Assembly (NCBI RefSeq): GCF_002157465.1 | Contig: NZ_NHOC01000002.1 | Location: forward strand, 328,352 to 392,351 | Direction: 5' to 3' | Length of the DNA: 64,000 nt | Source of the DNA: Butyricicoccus porcorum | Lineage (GTDB): Bacteria > Bacillota > Clostridia > Oscillospirales > Butyricicoccaceae | Part shown: one piece after another, positions 22,922 through 33,537 of the stretch | Position numbering within the stretch: the stretch's first letter is position 1 | Layout of the letters: the number at the start of each line of letters is the position of its first letter | Position numbers and translations under genes: made by a program | Notes under the pieces: generated by a model | What the model was told of the DNA's origin: nothing | Databases searched by the model: none | The model's input: only the letters and a program-made list of their open reading frames with translations

Positions 22922-23821
22922 ATGTTTGAGAGCATGAAAGAACTGTTGGGCGCCCGTGAGTCACTGAATGCCACCAACGCAAAGATTGCAGACGCGGAAG
23001 CCCGGTTACAGGAGCTGGAGGAAAAGCTGACAGAAGCGCAGGAGGAGCTGCGCGCGCGCGAAGAAACCATTGCCAGAAAGGACGACATTGTCATTGCCAT
23101 TCACAAGCAGGTGACAGCGGAGCGCGAGGCAATTGTGGCGGAGTACGCTGATCGTGAGGCGGAGGCTGCGGAAGAGCTGGAGCAGATCGAAGCGAAGCTC
23201 AAAAAAGCGAAGACCTATTTTGAGGACTGTGAGCGGCAGGTCTACTGTATGGCCAACCTCTATAAGGCAATGCGCGCAGCGATCACCAAGTACAGCTCGA
23301 CTGGCTTCCCGGATGATCTGGACATCACGCCGGAGGAGATGGAAGAAATCCGCCTGACGGAGGAATCTGTCGGCCTGAAAATGCATTCCTATAAGATGGA
23401 AGATCTGCACAAGATGCATGAGGCGAACAACAAGCTGCTCGAGCAGCTGCTGACGCGTTATGAGACACGCCTGATTGTGCCGGCTGACCGTGTCGTCTTC
23501 CAGCTGATGACGCTGGGTATCCGCGCCGAGTTACAGCAGATCATCAATGAGATGGAATACGGCGAGCTCAACCGTGCACAGGTCAAGCTGCACCTGGCAG
23601 TCGGAAAATACCTGAAAATTATCTCGTTCGCAAAGCTGGACGCGGCGGAGGAACTGGATGCATATTCCTCCGAGCTGGAGGTTCTGCTCAAGGAAACACT
23701 GCGTCTCGAGCATGCATACTGCGAGCGGCGTACGGACTTTGAGCGCCATCAGGAGCTGTTCGGCACGGAAGAGGGACAGGAAGAATCCGAACCCGAACAG
23801 CAGCCGGATGACGCGCAATAA
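22922..23821 (+). CDS. Coiled-coil protein of unknown function
   Basis: The 299-residue acidic protein has a long N-terminal coiled-coil (about 10-105, rich in Glu, Ala and Leu), a mixed middle region and a second helical region (about 165-270), ending in an acidic Glu/Gln tail. There is no signal peptide or membrane segment. An AGGAG site precedes the ATG. A structural or adaptor role is possible. No family was recognised and neighbours give no clear hint. Confidence 0.7.
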   Translation: MFESMKELLGARESLNATNAKIADAEARLQELEEKLTEAQEELRAREETIARKDDIVIAIHKQVTAEREAIVAEYADREAEAAEELEQIEAKLKKAKTYFEDCERQVYCMANLYKAMRAAITKYSSTGFPDDLDITPEEMEEIRLTEESVGLKMHSYKMEDLHKMHEANNKLLEQLLTRYETRLIVPADRVVFQLMTLGIRAELQQIINEMEYGELNRAQVKLHLAVGKYLKIISFAKLDAAEELDAYSSELEVLLKETLRLEHAYCERRTDFERHQELFGTEEGQEESEPEQQPDDAQ

Positions 23822-23963
23822 AACCGCGCGCGTCTGTGCGCAAATCAGCCTGAACCCTGCAAACAGCGGGCTCTTCGGTCAAACGGTCGGAGAGCTCCTT
23901 TCTTTTGGAATGGAGCAGGCGCTATCTGGAAAGAAAATGACGAATTATGGATGAGGTACTGAT

Positions 23964-25805
23964 ATGAAGCTCTCTCGAAAGCTCAAACGAATACTCCCAC
24001 GCGTGCAAAAGCCGGCACGCTATGTCGGCGGCGAATGGGGCTCTGTTGTCAAGGACAGGGACAGCGTCGATCTGCGCTTTGGCATGTGCTTTCCCGATAC
24101 CTATGAGGTCGGCATGTCGCATCTGGGCAGCCGCATTTTGTATGGTCTTCTGAATGCACAGGACGGCGTGTGGTGCGAGCGTGTGTTTGCGCCGTGGATT
24201 GATATGGAGGATGAAATGCGAGCGGCGGGCATCCCGCTGTACGGTCTGGAAAGCGGTGACAGCATCGCGGAACTGGATATCCTCGGCTTCACGCTGCAAT
24301 ATGAGCTGTCGTTTACAAATATTCTGAATATGCTCGACCTCGGCGGCATTCCGGTGTACGCGAGTGAGCGCAAAGGACTGAAAAATCTGGTTATCTGCGG
24401 CGGCCCGTGTGCCTATAACCCGGAGCCGCTTGCGCCGTTTATCGATGCCTTCCAGATCGGTGACGGCGAGGAGATCATGATTGAATTTACTGACCTGTAT
24501 CGTCAGGCGAAGCGGGAGGGCTGGAGCAAAGATGAATTTCTGCGCCGCGCCTGCCATATCGAAGGCGTTTATGTCCCGTCTCTGTATGATGTCAGCTATA
24601 ACGGCGACGGCACGGTGAAGGCGGTGACGCCGAAGGACGGCGCACCGGCATTTATACAGAAGCGTATTGTGCGCGATCTGGACAGCATGTACTATCCGGA
24701 ATCTTTTGTCGTACCGTCGACAGATATTGTGTTCGACCGTGCGATGGTCGAGCTGTTCCGAGGATGTCCGCGCGGCTGCCGCTTCTGCCAGGCGGGACAT
24801 ACCTATCGCCCGCTGCGCAAAAAGAGTGCGGAAACGTTGCTCCGACAGGCGGAGGCCGTGTTGGAACATTCCGGCTATGAGGAGATTTCGCTCTCGTCGC
24901 TGTCGACAAGCGATTATTCCGAGTTGCCGGAGCTGGCGGACAAGCTGCTCGACTTTTGTGAGGCGCGCCGCGTCAGCCTGTCGCTGCCGTCCCTGCGCGC
25001 CGATTCGTTCAGCCTCGAGCTGATGGAGCGCGTACAGAAGGTGCGCAAGAGCGGCCTGACATTCGCGGCAGAGGCTGGCAGTCAGCGCCTGCGCGATGTC
25101 ATCAACAAAAATCTGACGGCAGACGATCTGCTCAATGCCTGCACCTATGCATTCAAGGGCGGTTGGAACAACGTCAAGCTGTACTTTATGATGGGCCTGC
25201 CAACCGAGACCAACGAGGATTTTGACGAAATGGCGCAGCTGTGCCGCGATATCGCATACTGCTGGAAGTGCAATACACCGAACAAGGCGCGCGGTGTGCG
25301 CATCACTGCGTCCGCGTCCTGCTTTGTGCCCAAGCCACAGACTCCGTTCCAGTGGGATGCACAGGTGACAAAGGAGGAGCTGGACGAAAAGACCGCGTAT
25401 CTGCGCGTCGTCATGAAGACCAAAAATGTTACGTTCCGCTGGCACGATTCAGACACCAGCTATCTGGAAGCTGTATTCGCGCGCGGCGACCGCCGCACGG
25501 CGGATGCGCTGTATACTGCATGGAAATCCGGCTGTAAGATGGACGGATGGGATCAGTGCTTTGATTACAATAAGTGGCTGGATGCGTTCCGTGCCTGTGG
25601 TCTGGACCCGGCGTTCTATGCCAACCGCCAGCGCCCGCTGGATGAGGTATTCCCGTGGGATCACATCGGCTGCGGCACAAGCAAGGAACACCTGAAGCGT
25701 GAGTGGGAGCGCTCGCGCCGCGCGGAGCCGACACCGTCCTGTCTGGAAAAATGTGCGGGCTGCGGTGCCGCCAGCCTGATGAAAGGATGTGCCTGCCATG
25801 TTTAA
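23964..25805 (+). CDS. B12-binding-domain-like radical SAM protein (TIGR03960-type)
   Basis: The 613-residue protein has an N-terminal domain resembling the B12-binding radical SAM family (FPDTYEVGMSHLGSRILY), a radical SAM core with CPRGCRFCQ (CX3CX2C) near residue 270 and SLSTSDYSEL, and a C-terminal Cys-rich tail (CLEKCAGCG...CAC). From memory this is the TIGR03960 protein that always precedes a DUF2344 gene in Firmicutes. The reaction is not established. A tRNA or cofactor role is often guessed. Confidence 0.87.
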   Translation: MKLSRKLKRILPRVQKPARYVGGEWGSVVKDRDSVDLRFGMCFPDTYEVGMSHLGSRILYGLLNAQDGVWCERVFAPWIDMEDEMRAAGIPLYGLESGDSIAELDILGFTLQYELSFTNILNMLDLGGIPVYASERKGLKNLVICGGPCAYNPEPLAPFIDAFQIGDGEEIMIEFTDLYRQAKREGWSKDEFLRRACHIEGVYVPSLYDVSYNGDGTVKAVTPKDGAPAFIQKRIVRDLDSMYYPESFVVPSTDIVFDRAMVELFRGCPRGCRFCQAGHTYRPLRKKSAETLLRQAEAVLEHSGYEEISLSSLSTSDYSELPELADKLLDFCEARRVSLSLPSLRADSFSLELMERVQKVRKSGLTFAAEAGSQRLRDVINKNLTADDLLNACTYAFKGGWNNVKLYFMMGLPTETNEDFDEMAQLCRDIAYCWKCNTPNKARGVRITASASCFVPKPQTPFQWDAQVTKEELDEKTAYLRVVMKTKNVTFRWHDSDTSYLEAVFARGDRRTADALYTAWKSGCKMDGWDQCFDYNKWLDAFRACGLDPAFYANRQRPLDEVFPWDHIGCGTSKEHLKREWERSRRAEPTPSCLEKCAGCGAASLMKGCACHV

Positions 25806-26466
25806 AGCAAGAATGCGCTTTTCCAAGACGGACGAAGCCGCTTATATTTCACACCTCGATCTGATGCACTGCATGCAGCGTGCGATTGCGCGCGCACACC
25901 TGCCGGTGTGGTATACCGAGGGATTTAACCCGCATATTTATATTTCTGTCGCGCTGCCGCTGTCCACCGGCTATTCCGGTGAGTGGGAATTTCTCGATTT
26001 CAACTGTACGGCAGAGGAACTCCCGGCGGATGCGGTGGAGCGTCTGAATGCGGTTATGCCATCCGGCCTGTCCGTGCAGGAGATTTATCCGCTGGACGAC
26101 GGCGGGCGCAAGGTGCGCGACATCGCCTACTCTAAATTTGAGATCACATGGGAATTTGATGATGGCGTGCCGGAGGGCTTTGTCGATGCGGCGAACGCGC
26201 TGTTTGCCCGCGACGAGTTGACCATTCTCAAAAAATCCAAGCGCGGTGAGAAGGAAGTCAATGTCCGCGATTACATGCGCGGCATCACGCTGGAGCCGGA
26301 TACCGACTGCGTGCGTGCGTATACCATTCTGGGCGCGGGCAATAACAACCTCAGCCCGGAATATCTGACCAAACTGATTTTACGTGAGCTGCCGCAGTAT
26401 GCGCCGGATGGCACGAACTACCATCACCTGATGGTATACGACGCGCAGCTGAATGAATTTCGATAA
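25798..26466 (+). CDS. DUF2344 (TIGR03936) protein, partner of the radical SAM gene
   Basis: The 222-residue protein begins FKARMRFSKTDEAAYISHLDL and contains EGFNPHIYISVALPLSTGY, the family hallmark. It overlaps the radical SAM stop by 8 nt, so the pair is translationally coupled and probably works together. In some lineages the two domains are fused. The function is unknown. Confidence 0.87.
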   Translation: MFKARMRFSKTDEAAYISHLDLMHCMQRAIARAHLPVWYTEGFNPHIYISVALPLSTGYSGEWEFLDFNCTAEELPADAVERLNAVMPSGLSVQEIYPLDDGGRKVRDIAYSKFEITWEFDDGVPEGFVDAANALFARDELTILKKSKRGEKEVNVRDYMRGITLEPDTDCVRAYTILGAGNNNLSPEYLTKLILRELPQYAPDGTNYHHLMVYDAQLNEFR

Positions 26467-26485
26467 TACGGGATAGAAGTATATT

Positions 26486-27931
26486 ATGATAGATTTTACC
26501 TCAAGACAAATACCGAAGGCGGACATCGCGCATCAGTTGGATTGCATCGAACAGATACACCGGCGCAATGCGCTGCGCCCTGAGCCGCCGCATTTTTACT
26601 GCCAGACCTTCGGCTGCCAGCAGAACGAAGCGGATACTGAGCGCATCGCAGGCATGCTGGCGGAGATGGGCTATGTGCGCACACAGGACGCTGCCGAAGC
26701 GGATGTCATTGTAGTCAATACCTGCGCCGTGCGCGAGCATGCGGAAAAGCGCGTGTTCGGCATCATGGGGCAGTATACGCACATCAAGGAAACCCGCCCG
26801 GATGTGACCATCTGCATGTGCGGCTGCATGGTGCAGCAGGAGCACATTGCGGAAAAAATTAAAAAGAGCTATCCGCGCGTCGATATTGTCTTTGGCACGC
26901 ACATGCTGTGGCGTTTCCCGGAGCTGCTGCTGCGGCGGCTGAACGGCAGTAAGCGTATCTTTGAAATCTCCGGCGACCCGAAGGGCGAAATCGCCGAGGG
27001 TCTGCCGGTACAGCGCGATGCGGGTTGCCATGCATGGCTATCCATCATGTACGGCTGCAACAACTTCTGCACATACTGCATCGTGCCGTATGTGCGCGGC
27101 AGGGAGCGCAGCCGCCAGCCGGAGGACATCGAAGCCGAGCTGCGGCAGCTGGTCGCTGACGGCTATAAGGACATCACGCTGCTCGGGCAGAATGTCAACT
27201 CCTACGGCAAGGATCTGGGCATCGGCATGGACTTTGCCGACCTGCTGACTCGGCTGGATGCCGTGCCGGGTGAATACCGCCTGCGTTTTATGACCAGCCA
27301 TCCAAAAGATGCATCGGAAAAGCTGTTTGCTGCGATGGCAGAGGGAAAACATATCTGCCATCAGCTTCACCTGCCGTTCCAGTCCGGTTCGGATGCGGTT
27401 TTGAAAAAGATGAACCGAGGATATACGAAGGAGGGCTATCTCGCTCTCATCGAACAGGCGCGGCGTTATATGCCTGACCTCGTGCTGTCCTCTGATATCA
27501 TTGTCGGCTTCCCGGGTGAAACGGAGGAGGATTTTCAGGGTACGCTGGATGTCGTGCGCCGGGGACAGTATGATCTGCTGTATACCTTCCTGTATTCCAA
27601 ACGCAGCGGCACGCCCGCGGCAGAGATGCCGGACAATACGCCCGCGGAGGATAAGCAGGATCGGTTCAACCGCCTGTTGCAGACGCAGGAGAGCATCAAC
27701 CAGCAGCGGCAGGATGCCTATCAGGACAGGAAGCTGTCCGTGTTGATTGACGGCCTGTCCAACGGCAAGCAGGAAAGTGAATACACGCACTGTGGACGCA
27801 CCGACGGCGGTCTGCTTGTTCTGGTGCGCGGTGAAGACCTGCACATCGGCGATTTTGTCGATGTGGAAATCGAACGAACCTCCCTGCGTGCGCTGTACGG
27901 CAGGGAAATTGGAAAGGGATACCATGGCTGA
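26486..27931 (+). CDS. miaB: tRNA-2-methylthio-N6-dimethylallyladenosine synthase
   Basis: MiaB adds a methylthio group to i6A37 of tRNA, using two iron-sulfur clusters. The 481-residue protein has the UPF0004 cysteines (TFGCQQNE, NTCAVREH, CGCMVQ), the radical SAM motif CNNFCTYC near residue 190 and a C-terminal TRAM domain. It overlaps mutS by 8 nt. MiaA, which makes its substrate, is encoded three genes downstream in the same run. Confidence 0.95.
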   Translation: MIDFTSRQIPKADIAHQLDCIEQIHRRNALRPEPPHFYCQTFGCQQNEADTERIAGMLAEMGYVRTQDAAEADVIVVNTCAVREHAEKRVFGIMGQYTHIKETRPDVTICMCGCMVQQEHIAEKIKKSYPRVDIVFGTHMLWRFPELLLRRLNGSKRIFEISGDPKGEIAEGLPVQRDAGCHAWLSIMYGCNNFCTYCIVPYVRGRERSRQPEDIEAELRQLVADGYKDITLLGQNVNSYGKDLGIGMDFADLLTRLDAVPGEYRLRFMTSHPKDASEKLFAAMAEGKHICHQLHLPFQSGSDAVLKKMNRGYTKEGYLALIEQARRYMPDLVLSSDIIVGFPGETEEDFQGTLDVVRRGQYDLLYTFLYSKRSGTPAAEMPDNTPAEDKQDRFNRLLQTQESINQQRQDAYQDRKLSVLIDGLSNGKQESEYTHCGRTDGGLLVLVRGEDLHIGDFVDVEIERTSLRALYGREIGKGYHG

Positions 27932-30518
27932 ACTGACGCCGATGATGCGGCAATATTTTGACATCAAAAAAACCTGTGACGGTATTTTGCTGTATCGGCT
28001 GGGCGACTTTTATGAAATGTTTTACGATGACGCGAAAATTGCGTCGAAGGAGCTCGATCTTGTGCTGACCGGGCGCGATTGCGGTCAGGAGGAGCGCGCA
28101 CCGATGTGCGGCATTCCATTCCATTCGTGCGAGAGCTACATTGCCAAACTGGTCAAAAACGGGCACAAGGTTCACATCTGCGAGCAGACTGAGGACCCCA
28201 AAAAGGCGAAGGGGCTGGTCAAGCGTGAGATCATCCGCACGATTACGCCGGGAACCGTTATCGAGGCCTCCATGCTGGACGAGGACTGCAACAATTATAT
28301 TGCATCTGTCTATCTGAGTGCGGTCGGTGTCGGCGTATGCTTTGCCGATATTACGACGGGCGAGATGCTGGCGACCGATATGACCGGCAGCAATCTGAGT
28401 GCCTACGCGATGAATGAGCTTGGACGGTTTCTGCCGCGCGAGACATTGGTCAATCCGGCGGCTGCCAACGAGGAGCAGCTCATGCGGTTTCTGCACGACA
28501 ACATTGAATGCGGCGTGGAGGAGATACGGGAAGCGGATTATGACCCGGATGCCTGCATGAAGCTGGTTCGCGCGCGGTTTGCCGATCTGGATGGCGACGC
28601 GTGGGAGAACCATCCCGCTGTTGTCTGCGCGGTTGGCGCGCTGCTGCTGTATCTTGCAGACACGCAGAAATCCGACCTGTCCAATATGGACACCATCCAG
28701 CTGTACCATCAGGGGCAGTATCTGGAGCTGGATATGAATGCGCGGCGCAATCTCGAGCTGTTCGAGACCATGCGCACGAAGGAGAAAAAGGGCTCGCTGC
28801 TGTGGGTGCTGGACAAGACACGCACCGCGATGGGCGCGCGCCTGCTGCGGCAGTGGATGAGCAAGCCGCTGCGCAACCCGAATCAGATTGCTCAGCGCCA
28901 GAAGGCGGTCGGAGAGCTCAAGGAGGACTTTGTCCGCCGCAGTGCGCTGACTGATGAGCTGCGGCAGGTGTTTGACATGGAACGCCTCATCAGCCGCATT
29001 GTCTACGGCACGGCAAATTGCCGTGATCTGCGCAGCATGTGCGCGACGCTGGAGCATGTGCCCGCCATCCGTGCGGAGCTGGCACAGTGCGGCGCTTCCA
29101 TGTTGCAGGTGCTGTGCAGCTCGATGGACGAGCTGGAGGACGTCAAGACACTCATCAAGTCCGCAATTGTCGACGATCCTCCGTTTTCACTGCGCGAGGG
29201 CGGCTTTATGCGTGCAGGCTACAGCGATGAGCTCGACCGCCTGCGAGACATTGCTTCCGGCGGCAAGGGAGCGATTGCCGAAATCGAACAGCGCGAGCGT
29301 GAGGCGACCGGTATTCAGAAGCTGAAGGTCGGTTATAACCGCGTATTCGGCTATTATATCGAGGTGTCGCGCCAGTATTCGGACAGCGTTCCGGCACATT
29401 ATGTCCGCAAGCAGACGCTGGCCAACTGTGAGCGCTACATCACCGATGAGCTCAAGCAATACGAAAACACGGTTTTGCAGGCGCAGGAGCGCATCACCGA
29501 TTTGGAATACCAGTTGTTTACCGAAGTGCGTGAGCAGATTTCCGCCGCCGTGCACCGCGTTCAGATCACAGCGCAGACACTGGCACAGACCGATGTCCTG
29601 TGTTCGCTGGCTGAGGTGGCAGACCTGTACAACTACTGCTGTCCGGAGGTCGAATATTCGTCCGTCATTGATATTCGGGACGGACGCCATCCGGTGGTCG
29701 AGCGCATGCTGCGCGATACGATGTTCATTGCAAACGACACGCTGCTGGACGACCGTGCGAACCGTGTCGCGGTTATCACCGGTCCGAATATGGCAGGTAA
29801 ATCCACATACATGCGTCAGGTCGCACTGATTACCGTCATGGCGCAGATGGGTTCCTTTGTCCCGGCGAAATCTGCCCGCATCGGCATTGCCGACCGCGTG
29901 TTCACGCGTGTCGGTGCATCGGACGATCTGGCGAGCGGACAGTCTACGTTTATGGTCGAGATGAGCGAGGTCGCGGATATCCTGAAAAATGCGACGCGGT
30001 TCAGCCTCGTTATTCTGGACGAAATCGGGCGCGGAACCTCCACCTTTGACGGCATGAGCATTGCGCGCGCCGTGGTGGAATTTATTGCAGACCCGAAGAA
30101 GCTGGGCGCACGCACGCTGTTTGCAACGCATTATCACGAGCTGACCGCCCTCGAAGATCTGATTGACGGCATTAAAAACTACAACATCGCGGTCAAAAAG
30201 CGCGGTGATGACATCACATTCCTGCGCAAAATCGTGCCGGGCGGCGCAGATGACAGCTATGGCATCGCAGTTGCAAAGCTGGCAGGTGTTCCGAAGCCCG
30301 TGCTGCGCCGTGCCAAGCAGATCCTGAAGGAACTGGAATCGACTGCGCCGAAGATTGACCTGCATGAGATTGCAGATGAGCCGGAGGACGACCAGATTTC
30401 TCTGATGGGCATGCAGTCGGATGAGGTTGCGGAAAAGCTGCGCGCGGTCAATGTCAACACAATGACGCCGATCGAGGCGCTCAATCTGGTATATGAATTG
30501 CAGAAAATGGTCGAATGA
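27924..30518 (+). CDS. mutS: DNA mismatch repair protein MutS
   Basis: MutS recognises mismatches. The 864-residue protein has the mismatch-wedge region LGDFYEMFYDDA near residue 24, Walker A GPNMAGKSTY near residue 622, Walker B region LVILDEIGRGTSTFDG and FATHYHEL. The ATG at 27924 is chosen over an upstream frame that only overlaps miaB out of frame. A typical MutS1 gene, followed by mutL. Confidence 0.97.
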   Translation: MAELTPMMRQYFDIKKTCDGILLYRLGDFYEMFYDDAKIASKELDLVLTGRDCGQEERAPMCGIPFHSCESYIAKLVKNGHKVHICEQTEDPKKAKGLVKREIIRTITPGTVIEASMLDEDCNNYIASVYLSAVGVGVCFADITTGEMLATDMTGSNLSAYAMNELGRFLPRETLVNPAAANEEQLMRFLHDNIECGVEEIREADYDPDACMKLVRARFADLDGDAWENHPAVVCAVGALLLYLADTQKSDLSNMDTIQLYHQGQYLELDMNARRNLELFETMRTKEKKGSLLWVLDKTRTAMGARLLRQWMSKPLRNPNQIAQRQKAVGELKEDFVRRSALTDELRQVFDMERLISRIVYGTANCRDLRSMCATLEHVPAIRAELAQCGASMLQVLCSSMDELEDVKTLIKSAIVDDPPFSLREGGFMRAGYSDELDRLRDIASGGKGAIAEIEQREREATGIQKLKVGYNRVFGYYIEVSRQYSDSVPAHYVRKQTLANCERYITDELKQYENTVLQAQERITDLEYQLFTEVREQISAAVHRVQITAQTLAQTDVLCSLAEVADLYNYCCPEVEYSSVIDIRDGRHPVVERMLRDTMFIANDTLLDDRANRVAVITGPNMAGKSTYMRQVALITVMAQMGSFVPAKSARIGIADRVFTRVGASDDLASGQSTFMVEMSEVADILKNATRFSLVILDEIGRGTSTFDGMSIARAVVEFIADPKKLGARTLFATHYHELTALEDLIDGIKNYNIAVKKRGDDITFLRKIVPGGADDSYGIAVAKLAGVPKPVLRRAKQILKELESTAPKIDLHEIADEPEDDQISLMGMQSDEVAEKLRAVNVNTMTPIEALNLVYELQKMVE

Positions 30519-30538
30519 CCGAAAGGAGGCAGCGCCGT

Positions 30539-32548
30539 ATGGCAGTCATTCATGAACTGGATTCGCACATGGCGGATCTGATCGCCGCGGGCGAGGTGGT
30601 GGAGCGCCCATCGTCTGTGTGTAAAGAGCTGGTGGAAAATGCGATTGATGCCGGTGCAACACAGATCACGGTTGAGCTGGAGCACGGTGGCATTTCCTAT
30701 CTGCGCATTTGTGACAACGGCTGCGGCATGTCGCCGGAGGACGCACCGGTTGCATTCCGCCGCCATGCGACGAGCAAAATCCGCACGCGCGAGGATCTGG
30801 CAGCCATCGGCACGCTGGGCTTCCGGGGCGAAGCACTCGCCGCCATCTGCGCCGTGTCCCGTGTCGATCTGTTTACCAAGCAGATCGGTTGCGTGGAAGG
30901 CACGCATCTGTCGCTCGAAGGTGGGAAAATTACAGCGAATGAGCCAGCGGGCTGCCCGGAGGGCACGACCTTTGTCATCCGTGACCTGTTTTATAATACG
31001 CCCGCGCGCATGAAATTCCTGAAAAAAGACTTTACTGAGGCGGGCTATGTCCTGTCGGTGGTGGAGCATGCGGCAGAGAGCCATCCGGAAATCATGTTCC
31101 GCTGTATCCGTGACGGAAAGGATGTCTTTCATTCGCCCGGCGGCGGCAGCCTAAAAAATGCCGTATTCAGCGTATTCGGCAAGGAGTTGTCCAAAAATCT
31201 GATCGAAATGCCGGAACACGAGCTGAATGGCGTGAAGGTTTGGGGGTATATTTCCAAGCCGCATGCGCCGCGTGCCAACCGCACGTATCAGCATTTCTTT
31301 GTCAACGGGCGGTTTGTCAAGTCCAAGCTGATTCAGGCGGCGATGGAGGAGGCCTACCGCAACAGCATGATTACGGGCAAGTATCCGTACGGCTGTGTGT
31401 GCGTCCAGCTCCCACTGTCGCAGGTGGACGTCAATGTTCATCCGGCCAAGACAGAAGTGAAATTCGCACAGGAAAAACAGGTGTTCTCCGCAGTCTATGC
31501 CGCATGCAAAAATGCATTGGCGGGCGACGACAATGTTCCGGAAATTCAGGCGAAGCCGGTGCGTCCGGCTGCCGCTGTGCCGCAGGAAAAGGCGGAGCAG
31601 ACGGTGCTTTCCGTGCCCAAAACAGAGGTGCATGAGCCGGCAGCGCCTGCCGTGTCGGCGGCACCGAAGGCGGTTTCCGGCGGGACGATGCACCATCCGC
31701 CCGCCTATCGTGCCACGGAACGGCCTGCACCGCGCAGCAGCGGATTTTTGCCGTTTGTCGATGTGGATGACCGCGACGAACAGGCGCTGCGCATGCCGCA
31801 CGAGACAAAGAAACCGGCAAAAATCGATTTGTTTGCGCCTGAAATGCCCAAGGCACAGCAGCCGGTACAGACGGAACCGGTGTTTGCTGTGCCTGAGGCA
31901 GAAGCAGAGAAGGCTGTACAGAGCATGCCGGAGCGGACAGAACCGAAGCAGGAGGAAGCCGAGCCGCTTGTTCCTGACCTGCCGTCCGCGCGCGTCATCG
32001 GCAGCTGTTTTGAGACCTATATCCTTGCGGAGGACGCCGACGGGCTGATCCTGATCGACAAGCACGCTGCGCATGAGCGCATGCTGTTCAACCAGCTGCG
32101 TGAAAAGGCGGACATTCCGACGCAGATGCTGCTGGCACCGGTCGTCGTCGATCTGTCCGGTGAGGAATATGCCGCAGTTTTGGATGGCATGGAACAGATT
32201 CAGATGCTCGGCTTTGTCATGGAATCCTTCGGACAGCACAGCGTCGCGGTGCGCGAAGCGCCTGCTTATCTGGATGCGGGAGATATTCCCGTGACGGTAT
32301 CCGAAATGGCACAGAAGCTGATGGATCGGCGCACGCCTGTGCCTGACCGTCTGGATGACCTCATTCATACCGTGTCGTGCAAGGCCGCTATCAAGGCGGG
32401 CAGCAAGACAAGCATACAGGAAATGCAGTCGCTGTGCGACCGCGTGCTGTCCGACCCGGCTGTGACATGCTGTCCGCACGGCAGACCGGTGACCGTCCGC
32501 CTGACGAAATACGAGTTGGACAAGATGTTTAAGCGGGTGAACCAGTGA
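30539..32548 (+). CDS. mutL: DNA mismatch repair protein MutL
   Basis: The 669-residue protein has the GHKL ATPase motifs ELVENAIDAG, DNGCGM and GFRGEAL, a long Pro/Ala/Glu-rich linker (about 340-490) and a C-terminal endonuclease domain with DKHAAHE, SCKAAIKAG and CPHGRPV. In the metal motif the final glutamate of DQHA(X)2E(X)4E is replaced by asparagine (ERMLFN), a point to check. The ATG at 30539 follows AAAGGAGG. An alternative ATG at 30515 overlaps the mutS end but has weaker signals. Confidence 0.95.
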   Translation: MAVIHELDSHMADLIAAGEVVERPSSVCKELVENAIDAGATQITVELEHGGISYLRICDNGCGMSPEDAPVAFRRHATSKIRTREDLAAIGTLGFRGEALAAICAVSRVDLFTKQIGCVEGTHLSLEGGKITANEPAGCPEGTTFVIRDLFYNTPARMKFLKKDFTEAGYVLSVVEHAAESHPEIMFRCIRDGKDVFHSPGGGSLKNAVFSVFGKELSKNLIEMPEHELNGVKVWGYISKPHAPRANRTYQHFFVNGRFVKSKLIQAAMEEAYRNSMITGKYPYGCVCVQLPLSQVDVNVHPAKTEVKFAQEKQVFSAVYAACKNALAGDDNVPEIQAKPVRPAAAVPQEKAEQTVLSVPKTEVHEPAAPAVSAAPKAVSGGTMHHPPAYRATERPAPRSSGFLPFVDVDDRDEQALRMPHETKKPAKIDLFAPEMPKAQQPVQTEPVFAVPEAEAEKAVQSMPERTEPKQEEAEPLVPDLPSARVIGSCFETYILAEDADGLILIDKHAAHERMLFNQLREKADIPTQMLLAPVVVDLSGEEYAAVLDGMEQIQMLGFVMESFGQHSVAVREAPAYLDAGDIPVTVSEMAQKLMDRRTPVPDRLDDLIHTVSCKAAIKAGSKTSIQEMQSLCDRVLSDPAVTCCPHGRPVTVRLTKYELDKMFKRVNQ

Positions 32549-33537
32549 TGAAACCAAAGCTAATTTGTATTGCGGGCCCGACGGCATCGGGTAAGACAGC
32601 ACTTTCGATTGCGCTGGCGAAGCAGCTGCACACCGAGATTATTTCCTCCGATTCCATGCAGCTGTATCGCGGCATGGACATCGGCACGGCAAAGCCGGAT
32701 ATGGCGGAGCGCGACGGTGTCGTGCACCATATGTTCGATGTCGCGGAGCCGGGTGAGGATTTTTCCGTGGCGCGATACCAGCAAATGGCAGATGCCTGCG
32801 CGCAGGATATCCTGTCGCGCGGGAAAATCCCGATTGTCTGCGGCGGCACTGGATTGTATCTCGATGCACTGATCGAGGGGAGCACCTTTTCCGGCGACGA
32901 GACCGACACGGCGGCGCGGGAGAAATACAACGCAATTGCACGCGAACAGGGAGCGCATGCGCTGCATGAAATGCTGCGCGCAGTCGATCCGGAGTCCGCT
33001 GAACGCATTCACGAAAACAATGTAAAGCGCGTCGTGCGCGCGCTCGAGGTCTATGCGCAGACCGGCATGACCATCGGTGAGCTGAATGCGCGCAACAAAC
33101 GACCGGAACCAAAATATGACGCAATCCTGTTCGGACTGTGTCCGACCGACCGACAGACGCTGTACGATCGCATTGACCGGCGTGTTGACCAGATGGTCGA
33201 ACTGGGACTGGTGGAAGAGGCGCGCCGTCTGTGGGAGGACGGCAGGCTGACCGGCACAGCAGGGCAGGCGATTGGCTATAAGGAACTGCTGCCATACCTG
33301 CGCGGAGAAGCAGAGCTTGAGGCGTGTCTCGACACGCTCAAACGTGCCTCGCGCAATTACGCCAAGCGGCAGCTCACCTGGCTGCGGCGCGATACCCGTG
33401 TCAACTGGCTGTATTACAATTCTCCCGATGAATTTTCCGCAATTCTCCAACAAGCGACAGAAATTTTGTCTGCCCGGGGTGTACCATATGAAAAGTATCT
33501 ATACAACTCGGGAGGATTGCTCTATAATGAAAACTGA
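32548..33537 (+). CDS. miaA: tRNA dimethylallyltransferase
   Basis: MiaA transfers a dimethylallyl group to A37 of tRNAs reading UNN codons, giving the substrate for MiaB. The 329-residue protein has the P-loop GPTASGKT at residue 10, [19 protein letters not shown] and the conserved [12 protein letters not shown]. Its ATG overlaps the mutL stop by 1 nt and its end overlaps hfq by 11 nt. Confidence 0.96.
   Translation: MKPKLICIAGPTASGKTALSIALAKQLHTEIISSDSMQLYRGMDIGTAKPDMAERDGVVHHMFDVAEPGEDFSVARYQQMADACAQDILSRGKIPIVCGGTGLYLDALIEGSTFSGDETDTAAREKYNAIAREQGAHALHEMLRAVDPESAERIHENNVKRVVRALEVYAQTGMTIGELNARNKRPEPKYDAILFGLCPTDRQTLYDRIDRRVDQMVELGLVEEARRLWEDGRLTGTAGQAIGYKELLPYLRGEAELEACLDTLKRASRNYAKRQLTWLRRDTRVNWLYYNSPDEFSAILQQATEILSARGVPYEKYLYNSGGLLYNEN

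Noticed and set aside
23922-25445. 507-codon open frame opposite the radical SAM gene
   Set aside because: Shadow of a GC-rich gene; the composition is that of an antisense translation and the plus-strand protein has all motifs.
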